Assembly: GCA_029706075.1 (NCBI GenBank) | Contig: JAINUG010000055.1 | Location: forward strand, 3,815,885 to 3,879,884 | Reading direction: 5' to 3' | Length of the DNA stretch: 64,000 nt | Source of the DNA: Aldrovandia affinis | Taxonomy: Eukaryota; Chordata; Actinopteri; Notacanthiformes; Halosauridae | Shown here: one piece after another, positions 54,849 through 64,000 of the stretch | How the letters are laid out: each line of letters starts with the position of its first letter | Position numbering within the stretch: position 1 is the stretch's first letter | Notes under the pieces: model-generated | Seen by the model: only the letters and a program-made list of their open reading frames with translations | Database searches by the model: none | Told to the model about the DNA's origin: nothing | Translations under genes and position numbers: made by a program

Positions 54849-55193
54849 TGTTGTTAAGCTTCGACTTCCGGCCTCCATGAGGATCCACCCCTCCTTCCAT
54901 GTCTCCCTTCTGAAACCAGTCTCCACCAGTCCACTCTGCCCTCCAGCCGTCGCCCCCTCCCCCCCCCGGATCATCGATGACTACCCGGCCTACACCGTCC
55001 GGCGATCACTGGACGCACGCCGCCGAGGTCGAAGGTTCCAGTACCTGGTCGACTGGGAAGGGTATGGCCCTGAGGAATGCAGTTGGGTGTCCCGCGTCCT
55101 CATTCTGGATCCATCCCTCATTCGGGACTTCCATCTGGCTCATCCTAACCACCCTGTTCGGATGCCCGGAGGCATCCGTTGAGGGGGGGGTAC
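54849..55193 (+). pseudogene. Gypsy integrase chromodomain, inverted
   Basis: Encodes the very end of pol: '[19 protein letters not shown]'+'LLKP', a linker rich in proline, and the chromodomain '[20 protein letters not shown]'+'[16 protein letters not shown]'+'[14 protein letters not shown]', ending at a stop just before the polypurine tract (55182-55190, gaggggggggt). The Y-x-V-x-x...Y-L-V-x-W-x-G-Y...S-W-x aromatic-cage pattern is intact. Chromodomains steer integration to marked histones. It is on plus, whereas the rest of this element's coding sequence is on minus, so the segment is inverted. Confidence 0.88.
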
Positions 55194-55528
55194 TGTCACA
55201 TTCCCTTTGTTCCTGTCTCGTCTTTTCCTTGTCTTGTTTTCCCCTGTGTTCGTTTGTTCTCTGGTGCTCTTCCCTCGTGATTGTTTGTGTTAATTGTTTT
55301 ATTATTTTCCATTATCCAATCATTACTCCTCATCCTGCTCACCTGCTTCCAATCCCGTCACCCGTTTCCTGCACACCAGCCTCCCATCTAGATCATCAGC
55401 CCTGCAGTATATCTACCCCAGTTTTCCAGTCATTCATCGTCAGATCGTTGTTCTCATTACCCCGGTAGAAACTGACTCGTGAATTCCGAATTTATATTTA
55501 GCAAATCTTGGTGTTTGTTGTTTGTACT
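55194..55528 (+). mobile_element. Gypsy LTR upstream (U3) part, inverted
   Basis: Starts TGTCACATTCCC directly after the polypurine tract and continues T/C-rich to 'gtttgttgtttgtacttgtt' at 55528, where the strand switches. Its continuation is found at 54848 on minus. Confidence 0.82.
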
Positions 55529-55745
55529 TGTTAATGATGGAGTCAATGGGGAAGGGACCAATGTAGCGGGGTGTGAATTTGCGGGAAACAGTGTGAAGGG
55601 GAAGATCCTTGGTGGAGAGCCAAACCTCCTGACCCGGTTGGTAGACGGGTGCCGGGGTGCGGTGGCGGTCGGCGAAGCGCCGGTTCCGGTCAGTGGAACG
55701 AAGCAGGGCGGTGCGGGTGGGCAGGTCGGGAGGTGAGACACGGGA
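55529..55745 (-). pseudogene. Gypsy integrase C-terminal (GPY/F) segment
   Basis: On minus: '[19 protein letters not shown]'+'[19 protein letters not shown]', then '[18 protein letters not shown]', the GPY/F region that precedes the chromodomain. It stops at 'SIIN', and the natural next residues '[11 protein letters not shown]' are found in the inverted block at 54849. Upstream it is fused directly to gag: protease, RT, RNase H and the integrase catalytic core are deleted. Confidence 0.88.
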
Positions 55746-56488
55746 AGGAAAGGAGGAGGGAAAACAGGCAGCTTTTTCCCGGTAACGCTCGCAGAGGCGG
55801 TTATCCAGTCTCATGGCCAGGGAAATGAGGTCGTCGAGACTCCGCGGGTCATCCCTGGCAGCCAACTCGATCCTTGATCGAGTCGCTGAGGCCGTGCCGA
55901 AAAGCCCCCCGGAGTGCCAGGTTGTTCCAGCCGGACTCAGCAGCTGTGATGCGGAACTCCACCGCGAAGTCGGCCACACTACGGGAACCCTGATGGATGG
56001 TGAAAAGTTGTTGGTTGGCGTCCGTGCCTCGGACGGGGTGGTCGAAGACGTTCCGCAGCTCGGACATGAAGAGGGAGTAAGAGGTGAAACACTGAGAATC
56101 ACTCCCCCACACGGCGGACGCCCATGTCAGCGCATCCCCCTTGAGTAACTCCATCACGTAGGCGATGCGGGACCCATCGGTGGAATAGGTGGTGGATCAG
56201 AAAGGCACGGCACATGCCCAGGTCACCGGCATAACGATCCGGAGCGGGAACGTGAGGCTCTTTGTGCAGGGGGACCGGCGGATCCAGGGGTGGGGCGACG
56301 ACAGGTGAAGAGCCCTGGGCGGCGAGTTGAATGGACATGCGTTGCACCTGGGGCCCGATCTCCTTCACGCTGGCAGCGAGGTCACGCATCTCTGCCATCA
56401 GCTCCTGGAGGGATTGGGCGTGTTCATCAACGAGAGCGCCCTGTAGGGACAGGGCCTGACGGAGCCGGTCTATGTCCGCTGGGTCCAT
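55746..56488 (-). pseudogene. Gypsy gag relic
   Basis: Gag forms the virus-like particle. Starts ATG at 56488: 'MDPADIDRLRQALSLQGALV', coiled-coil-like 'LQELMAEMRDLAASVKEIG', 'PHVPAPDRYAGDLG'; after a shift '[16 protein letters not shown]', '[20 protein letters not shown]', '[19 protein letters not shown]', '[15 protein letters not shown]', and in a further frame '[20 protein letters not shown]'. This order is that of chromovirus gag up to, but not including, the zinc knuckle. Two frameshifts plus the fusion to integrase show it is dead. It lies 17 bp from the LTR end, leaving space for a primer-binding site. Confidence 0.85.
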
Positions 56489-56504
56489 GCAGGTCAGATC
56501 GTTC

Positions 56505-56648
56505 TGTTATGATGTACAGAACGAACCCAAACGCAGACACAGACAAGGTGGGTTTGGATGAAAAGAGAGATGATTTATTGAATAACAGGGGTATGGAATC
56601 GATGAGCTGGAGGACTGGTGACGGGAACGGAACAACAGAAGGGGAGCT
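56505..56648 (-). mobile_element. Gypsy 5' LTR, downstream part
   Basis: On minus it runs from 'ttctgttgttccgttcccgt' to 'ctgtacatcataaca', adjoining gag. It lacks U3. At 56648/56649 the LTR sequence turns into an opposite-strand copy. Confidence 0.85.
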
Positions 56649-56945
56649 CTTGTTCCTGTTGTCTCCCTTCGTGTTCAGGTTCATTCCTCGTCTGTCTGCC
56701 AGCTTTGTTCGTCCTGCCAGCCCTGCCTGCCTGCACGCTTAGCTTGCCCTCCGGTTCCCTCAGCCTGCCTGCACATTCATCTCGTCCACTCCTCCTGTGC
56801 ATCCCTTCCGTTGTCCAGCTCCCGTCACCAGTCCTCCAGCTCATCGTTTCCACTACCTCTGTTAAAATCATTAAATTATCATTCTTTTGTTCTAAACCTT
56901 TTGTCTGTGTCTGCGTTTGGGTTCGTTCCTGTTCATCACAACACA
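56649..56945 (+). mobile_element. Gypsy LTR fragment in opposite orientation
   Basis: 'tcttgttcctgttgtctccc', 'ggttcattcctcgtctgtct', 'gtcaccagtcctccagctca' and the terminal 'cgttcctgttcatcacaaca' parallel the minus-strand LTR at 54553-54848 with about the divergence of a sister subfamily. The junction makes an inverted pair of LTR halves. Confidence 0.82.
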
Positions 56946-57936
56946 CCTGTAACAGACTTCACTCTCCAAAAACACCTGTGCCCAAGCTGCAAATATTGTA
57001 GCTATCTTCTATTGGACTATTGGTTGTTGTGTGTCTGTGGCGTTGAATGCGTGTTGTGTAGGGTGTGAATCTGCCCAATAAGGGTTCAGCTGTCCCCCTT
57101 TGAGTGACAAGGTGGTCTGGGCAGTAGGCCACCCCGGGAGGCTATTACTTATAGGGAGGGTGTGCGGTGTGGAAATGAGTGCAGAGTGCCTCCTTGCATG
57201 TGAAATCGGGTCTCTTCAGGCGTGTGATTGTCACAGTGTGTGGTGTGTGGTGTGTATGGGCACACTTGCTTGGGGGGGCTTCTGTACTGCCTGGCGGGTC
57301 CCGGGAGGTCGTTCAGAGGAGGGAGAGGAAGAAAAACCCTGAATTAGTCCTTTGTGCAGTGTGCTTTTAATAATGAATTGTTAAAGACATTGTATTTTAC
57401 CCTTTTATTTACGTGACAATGGGCTGTTTGGGGAGTGGTGGGTTACCTGGAAAAAAAGGGGAAAAGGTCGATGGGTTAGTGTGAGCTCACAACCCCTCAC
57501 ATGTGCATGCGTGCATGTGTGTGTGTGTCTGTGTGCGTGAGAGAATGAGTGTGCGTATGAGAGAGAGTGTGTGAGTGTGTGTTTGTGTGTGTTCAGTACT
57601 CTATAAGTGCATTATTCAACAGCTGTAACTATTTTTCTGGCCTTTTGTTCCCTCGTGGTACAGCTGCCAATCTTCACTGAGGGAACCATTCACATGCATA
57701 AGCAACTGACTGATTGAAAGGCAGAAACTCCAATCACAGCCCCAAAAAAACTATGTCAGCATCATGTTTGTGCAACCCGCACAGCAGTGACGATTTATTT
57801 AAGATAGCGAGGGAAGCTCAGCTTCCCCTATAATTTTTTGGGGGGATGGGAAATATTTATTAAATACAACATTAATAAACATTTTTATTTCATATCTATT
57901 TAATATATTAATAGATATAGATAATATACCAACATA
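56946..57936. other. No gene; GT-rich tracts
   Basis: G/T-rich 57170-57300 and a GT/GA microsatellite at 57510-57592. 57795-57830 has the palindromic 'gggaagctcagcttccc'. No coding motif. Confidence 0.5.
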
Positions 57937-58772
57937 CAGTCAGGTACATACATATTTGGACATTGACAACGTTATTATTTTAGCTGGAATTTAAATTAAA
58001 TAATTAATATTTAATTTGAGGGTATTTACATCCAAATCGGGTGAACGGTGTAGGAATTATAGCACTTTGAATATGTGGTCCCCCCCTTTTTAAGGGACCA
58101 AAAGTAATTGGACAATTGGCTGCTCAGCTGTTCCATGCCCAGGTGTGTGTTATTCCCTCATTATTTCATTTATAAGTAAGCAGATAAAAGGTCTAGAGTT
58201 GATTTCAAGTGTGGTATTTGGAATCTGTTGCTGTTAACTCTCAATATGAAGTCCAAAGAGCTGTCACTGCCAGTGAAGCAAGCCATCATTAGGCTGAAAA
58301 ATCTAAACAAACCCATCAGAGAGATAGCAAAAACATTAGGTGTGGCCAAATCAACTATTTGGTACATTCTTTAAAAGAAAGAACGCACTGGTGAGCTCAG
58401 GAACACCAAAAGACCATGGAAAATAACTGTGGTGGATGACAGAATAATTATTTCCCTGGTGAAGAAAAACCCCTTCACAACAGTTAGCCAGATCAAGAAC
58501 ACCCTCCAGGAGGTAGGCGTATCTGTGCCAAAGTCAACAATCAAGAGAAGACTTCACCAGAGTAAATACAGAGGGTTTACCACAAGATGTAAACCATTGG
58601 TAAGCCTCAAAAACAGGAAGACCAGATTCGTTTGCAAACAACATCCTATGGACAGATGAGACAAAGATCAACTTGTACCAGAATGATGGGAAGAGAAGAG
58701 TATGGAGAAGGGAAGGAACTGCTCATGATTCAAAGCATACCACCTCATCTGTGAAGCATGGTGGAGGTAGTT
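57937..58772 (+). pseudogene. Tc1-like transposase, 3'-truncated
   Basis: Left end 'cagtcaggtacatacatatt' after TA. The transposase from about 58245: 'MKSKELSLPVKQAIIRLKNL', 'IREIAKTLGVAKSTIWYIL' (HTH), stop, 'KKERTGELRNTKRPWKITVV', 'LVKKNPFTTVSQIKNTLQEV', 'STIKRRLHQSKYRGFTTRCK'; a deletion, then 'WTDETKINLYQNDGKRRVWR' with the first catalytic Asp and 'TTSSVKHGGG', after which the element is cut off at 58772. The GRPR motif has become RPWK. Same subfamily as 32004-33590 and less frameshifted, but lacking the last two catalytic residues. Confidence 0.88.
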
Positions 58773-58831
58773 TTTTAATATTATATATTTTTTTAATTAA
58801 TACAAATAAATATTTTTTTAAAAAAGGGGGG

Positions 58832-60011
58832 GGCTTGCTTTCCCCGTTTCCTCACTTACATTTTAAATTTTAAGCATTTAGCAGACGCTCTTATCCAGAG
58901 CAACTTACAAGATGTGCATACATGGTAGGATCAATCATAGTTAGCGCACGAGATCAGTGCAGTAATACAGCAATAGACATCATTGCAGGCATCTGCATAC
59001 CATACCTGTAACACCGGGAAGGAAAAGGTTAGTTTAAATTATTTTATTTATTTTATTTGGAGTATATTGTTGAACAAGTAAACAGTGGTGAAGACAATTT
59101 AGCTAGATGGACAGAGTTCAGTGGTAGTGGAGTCTGAAGAGGTGGGTTTTGAGTCTCTTGCGGAAGATCGCAAGTGATTCCGCAGTCCTGACCGATTGCG
59201 GAAAGTCGTTCCACCAGCGAGGGATCAGGACAGAGAAGAGGCGAGACCTCGAGGAGCGGCTGCCAGGCGCCTGGAGGGAAGGGACAGTCAGTTTACCAGA
59301 GGAGGCGGAGCGGAGGGGTCTGGGAAGGGTGTAGGGAGTGATGAGCGACTGGAGGTAAGGGGGAGCAGTACCTCTGGCCGCTTGAAAAGCAAGCACCAGT
59401 GATTTGAATCTGATGCGTGCTGCGATGGGGAGCCAGTGCAGAGAGGAGAGTAGAGGGGTGACGTGGGTGAACTTCAGCTGGTTGAACACCAGACGAGCGG
59501 CAGCGTTCTGGACTAGTTGCAGTGGCTTGATGGCACAGGCCGGAAGGCCTGCCAGCAAGGAATTGCAGTAGTCCAGACATGAGATCACCAGGGCCTGGAC
59601 TAGGAGTTGAGTGGCCTCTTGGGTGAGGAACGGTCGGATCCTCCGGATGTTGTGGAGGGAGAATCGGCAGGTCCGAGTGATCGCTGCAATATGGCTCGAG
59701 AAGCACAGCTGGTTGTCCAGGGTTACGCCAAGACTTTTCTTCGAAGGTGAGCTGGTTATATACAGCCCAGCCCCAATTACTTAACCCGTGGCAGGTGGCC
59801 CACATTAGGGGGGGGGGCTTGCTTTCCCCGTTTCCTCCCTTTTCTCCACAGGTGAGCTGGTTATATACAGCCCAGCCCCAATTACTTAACCCGTGGCAGG
59901 TGGCCCACATTAGGGGCTTGCTTTCCCCGGTTCCTCCCTTTTCTCCACAGGTGAGCTGGTTATATACAGCCCAGCCCCAATTACTTAACCCGTGGCAGGT
60001 GGCCCGCATTA
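58832..60011. repeat. ~100-bp tandem repeat interrupted by a LINE
   Basis: 'gtgagctggttatatacagc' starts units at 59747, 59852 and 59951; each contains 'cccgtggcaggtggccc' and, in the first two, 'gcttgctttccccg' and 'cctcccttttctccacag'. The first part of another unit, 'gggggggcttgctttccccg'+'tttcctc', sits at 58832-58855 on the far side of the LINE, so the LINE landed within the array. Long minus-strand open frames here are repeat translations. Confidence 0.88.
58856..59745 (-). mobile_element. L2-like LINE 3' part, source of the SINE tail
   Basis: Minus-strand frame 59588-59118: 'SCLDYCNSLLAGLPACAIKP'+'LQLVQNAAARLVFNQLKF', 'VTPLLSSLHWLPIAARIRFK', 'LRSASSGKLTVPSLQAPGSR', 'PRWWNDFPQSVRTAESLAIF'+'RKRLKTHLFRLH', the complete C-terminus of a fish L2-group ORF2, with a stop at 59118. 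The 3' UTR ends 'agttgctctggataagagcg'+'tctgctaaatgcttaaaa' at 58858. RT is truncated away. The C-terminal frame has no internal stop, so it is relatively young. Confidence 0.9.
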
Positions 60012-61215
60012 GCACCCAATAATTCAATGAGACGGCCCTGCACAGCACTCCAGGGACCATCTCAAAATCACGCTCCAGGGAACCTGCGAAAACTGCTGAC
60101 ACACACTCACTGACTTACTCACACTCACACTCACTCATTAAGTCACACTGCTTCCATTTACCCCCAAAGCAATCCAGCTATTGCTGGTATTCACTTACCA
60201 CCCTTTAGCACTTTACCAGTGTTAGCAATACATGAAAAACACATTGAACTGTGCTTTGTTGCTGGAAAATAAAATCCTGTATAACACAGTGTGATTGGAG
60301 TGCGTGAAGTATTTGAAGTTTCAGTTTAAAACTTAAAAATAATTATTTAACCTCTGCAGGTTTGCCCCATCTGCCCCTAAGCTGCATGTTGTTGATCCCT
60401 GCTCTAGATAAAAGGATTTTAAGATATGTACAGTAATGAGCATTGGTTGTATTAGAAGCAATATATATTGAGATTCTGTAAAATATTATATAGTTAAGTA
60501 AATAATAGCAAAACAGCTTTTTCAGTGTTCTCCTTTCAGTCTAAGTCCTTTCAATGACTTGCATTCCGCATGCATACTGTGAGTGGATACGGTTTTAACA
60601 CATTAGCAATCCATATACTGTACGTGTGAAATGAGCGACAGCTCATGTCTTCAGGAACATGTGGGTTAGAATTTCAGGGGCAGGCCTTTAAACTAGATTA
60701 TGTGCATGCATTGGAGTTATTTGGAGTTGATTTGGTGGCCAGGAGAAGAGATCAATCATGTGTTGCCATCAGATCAATACGTGCCACTTCACTGACTTTG
60801 GAAATTCACTCATTGAAGCAGCTATGCCTTTCTACACGTGTACGTCTTTAATTAGTTATGAGAATCCGTCTCCGCATTGATTCATTTCTATCAAAGCGCC
60901 GAATCTGGATCGCATGCACCAACATAAATTATCGAGGCAACATGCAATTATTTTCTATTCAGAGAAGGCATGAATGAATCCTTTAATGGTTCATTTGAAA
61001 CCGTGTGAGGGACAGAGCAGAGTGGAAGGGAACATGTTATCGCGTGAGGGCTTTTGTCAATTAGACATTTCTTTTTCAGAGGGAATTGATGTGGGTCTCT
61101 ATGAGTTGGCCTACTAGCATTTCTGAAAGCAAGTACATGCAGGTATACAATATCACTTATGAAGTTATTCAGCAATTTGACTATTATTGCATGGATATAC
61201 ACAAAGGCATACAGC
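60012..61215. other. No recognisable gene; conserved-element candidate
   Basis: 60090-60140 is (ACTC)-rich. 60580-61200 has no repeat words, balanced composition and homeobox-type cores (ttaattagt, gcaattatt). No exon recognised. Confidence 0.35.
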
Positions 61216-61460
61216 TTAACCCTCCCGTTGTCCTCGGGTCAAAATGACCCGCCACTGTGTTTAAAACAGTGAGAGATATATCTTTTTTTAAATTTTATTT
61301 TATGTTGAACATTTTTTAAATATGGTCCAAGGAATGCAAAAAATAGTTTTGCCATTGGAATTTCACATTATACATGCCATTCATTAAAAATCCTGTTCTG
61401 TGAATAATTCAGATTTGCATATAAATATTTGAATACTTGCTGGATTGAGAGAAAAAATGT
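61216..61460 (+). mobile_element. piggyBac-like end fragment
   Basis: TTAA (61216-61219) followed by 'ccctcccgttgtcctcgggt'+'caaaatgacccg', which I recognise as a common piggyBac-type terminal sequence in fish. A right end with TTAA was not seen before the following Tc1. Confidence 0.55.
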
Positions 61461-61465
61461 AACTT

Positions 61466-62384
61466 GCACTACTGGTCAAAAGTTTTAGAACACCCCCATT
61501 TTACAGTTTTTACTGAAATTTAAGCAGTTCAAGTCCAGTGAATAACCTGAAACGGTACAAAAGTAAGCGGTAAACTGCCAGAGGTTAAAAAAAAAAAAAA
61601 AGTTTAGGTTACCAAAAACTGAAAAATAATGTACAAATTATAAAATAATTTTCAGGTAACAAGTAATGGGTTAATGTGGGTTAACAGTCACTCTGTGCAA
61701 GTCGTCGACTCTGGATCCAGCAAAAGAGTCCTAGACTATCACGCTTCCTCCTCCATGTTTGACAGTTGGTGTCACACACTGAGAAACGATCCTTTCGCCT
61801 ATTCAACGGCCTACAAAAACCCTGCGTGATGAACCGAAGATTTTAAATTTTGATTAATCAATCCATAAGACCTTCTTCCAGTCTTCAGTAATCCACTGGC
61901 GGTGCTTCATGGACCAGGCAAGCCTCTTTTTCTTATTTTGCCATCTTAGCAATGGCTTTCTTACTGCCACTTGACCTGTCAAAACTGCATCTCGAAGACT
62001 TCTCTTCATAGTTTAAACTGAGACTTCCTTACTTCAACCAGTGTTAAGCTGTGCTTGAAGCTGTTGTCCTGTGAGCCGCCTATCACGCAAGCTGTTGACT
62101 TTCAGAAACTTGTCTTCTGATTTTGTTGTGGCTTTGGGTCTGCCAGACCTCTTCCTGTCAGAGTTTCCTCCAGTTTTCAAGTGCCTATTGATGGTGTAGG
62201 AAACTACTCACTGCCAAAAAATGTACATTATTTTTCAGTTTTTGGTAACCTAAACTTTTTTTTAAACCTCTGGCAGTTTACCGCTTACCTTTGTACCATT
62301 TCAGGTTATTCACTGGACTTGAACTGCTTAAATTTCTGTAAAAACTGGAAAATGGGGGTGTTCTAAAACTTTTGACCGGTAGTG
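61466..62384 (-). pseudogene. Tc1-like element with decayed transposase
   Basis: Ends 'ctactggtcaaaagttttag'+'aacaccc' (left) and 'gggtgttctaaaacttttga'+'ccggtagtg' (right), with TA at 62385. Minus-strand coding words include 'GRPKATTKSEDKFLKVNSLR', 'DRRLTGQQLQAQLN', 'LLRWQNKKKRLAWSMKHRQ', 'WKKVLWIDQSKF' (first catalytic Asp, W-S-D changed to W-I-D) and 'VKHGGGS'. The second and third acidic residues are missing, so the copy is deleted on its right part. An A-run lies at 61587-61601. Confidence 0.78.
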
Positions 62385-62542
62385 TATGTACAGAGGGATT
62401 TATTGCTTTCACGTGGGCATCTGCTGCAGATCCCAATGTAGGCTGGTATGCCATATACCCAGAAACAGCACATTTACTGCACACCACCCTAATCTGAATC
62501 CCTGTATGTCGCTCTCCCATGCATTCACATTATACTGAGCTA

Positions 62543-63093
62543 CGTGTAGTGGCCAAAAATGTGGAAACACTTGCATAAATTAGGGACATTAATGTATATT
62601 GAAAGCAGGTGCTTCCACACAGGGGTTGTTCCTGAGTTAATTTAGCAAGTAACATCGCAGCATGCATCATGTGGAAAAATGCTGGGCAGGCCTTTTTGCT
62701 TACATTACGAGTGTGGCTAGAAGACCAGATCTCAGTGATTTTGAAAGAGGGGTGATTGTTGGGGCATGTTTGGCAGGAGTTTCAGTGACAAAGACCGCTC
62801 AACTTGCTGATGTTTCACGAGGACCAGTGGCTGAGGTGGTGTTGGTATGGAACTCTGAGGGAAAGACACCATCAACAAAGGGCAGCAGAGGTTGGAAATG
62901 CATACTCCTGGATCGTGACATGCATGCATTGGTTCAAGGTATAACGCGAAACAGGCAAGCAGCTGCAAATTAATTGACTGCAAATTTAAATTTAGTGGGT
63001 GAGCAGGCAATTGACCACACCATCGAGAACTCTACAGAGCAGGACACCATTGTCGTATCATATTGGTGTTTCCACCTTTTTGGCCACTGCCTG
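62543..63093 (+). pseudogene. Tc1-like element, transposase N-terminus only
   Basis: TA-flanked (62541-62542; 63094-63095). Ends 'cgtgtagtggccaaaaatgt'+'ggaaacac' and 'tgtttccacctttttggcca'+'ctgcctg'. The frame has 'RRPDLSDFERGVIVGACLAG'+'VSVTKTAQLADVSRG' (first HTH) and 'KGSRGWKCILLDRDMHALVQ', the inter-HTH region. The catalytic domain is deleted. Confidence 0.85.
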
Positions 63094-63095
63094 TA

Positions 63096-63852
<757 letters not shown>

Positions 63853-64000
63853 TAAAAAAAATCCTCAAGACTCTCAGGTCTTCCATTAGACATGTGCAGT
63901 ACATTCGAATTGACACAACTGAGAAAAATACATTTGTTCAGCTGCAAATATACAGTAGTTATGGTGGAGACCCCTGAAGGTTGTGGGGTTCACTCAATAT

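Noticed and set aside
55479-56148. Plus-strand frames opposite the Gypsy gag
   Set aside because: The minus strand carries the gag and integrase motifs; plus frames are shadows.
59293-60102. 269-codon minus-strand frame
   Set aside because: It is a translation of the ~100-bp tandem repeat joined to the LINE fragment; not a gene.

Overview
The window reads as intergenic or deep-intronic DNA of a teleost fish. The evidence is the repeat catalogue: L2, Rex1-like, CR1, L1/Tx1 and I/Nimb LINEs, tRNA-derived SINEs whose 3' tail carries the fish 'gtaagtcgctctggataagagcgtctgctaaatg' signature (split here only for description), many Tc1-like transposons, hAT, piggyBac, PIF/Harbinger, a Polinton/Maverick relic and a chromodomain Ty3/Gypsy element. 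I cannot name the species. I found no intact host protein-coding gene and no convincing host exon, tRNA or rRNA gene. Nearly every recognisable reading frame belongs to a transposable element, and all of these are broken by stops, frameshifts or deletions.

Layout: 0-1.5 kb, Rex1-like LINE tail, LTR-like piece and L1 ORF2 C-terminus. 3.1-4.1 kb, 48-bp minisatellite and L2 3' end. 5.6-9.4 kb, LINE, SINE and Tc1 fragments. 11.4-16.7 kb, a 27-bp minisatellite and a Polinton relic (integrase and capsid-like pieces) separated by piggyBac, Rex1-like, Gypsy-LTR and I/Nimb material. 16.7-25.3 kb, sparse Tc1, CR1 and MITE pieces. 26.1-27.6 kb, a PIF/Harbinger relic with TIRs, a truncated transposase and an opposite-strand Myb/SANT-like frame. 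27.7-34.2 kb, several Tc1 elements, including one inserted in another and a third alongside. 35.5 kb, a hAT-like MITE. 39.4-44.9 kb, one Tc1 copy split by two L2 LINEs, the first of which carries a hAT MITE and another LINE. 48-53.8 kb, MITE, SINEs, a large palindrome, a hAT element with perfect 8-bp target duplication, and a tandem duplication. 54.5-57 kb, a deleted Gypsy element whose 3' part is inverted. 57.9-63.1 kb, more Tc1 elements, a LINE in a tandem repeat and a piggyBac-like end. 63.7 kb, a long GA microsatellite.

The genes do not form a pathway. The relationships are parasitic: LINEs appear to have supplied the 3' tail shared by SINEs; MITEs share ends with Tc1 elements; insertion order can be read from which element interrupts which. 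The stretches with no detected repeat (for example 30.7-31.8, 36.9-39.3 and 60.0-61.2 kb) are where conserved host regulatory DNA would be sought, but I cannot show conservation from one sequence. No new biological system is claimed; the most unusual structures are the inverted Gypsy element, the multi-layer nest at 39.4-44.9 kb and the Harbinger relic.
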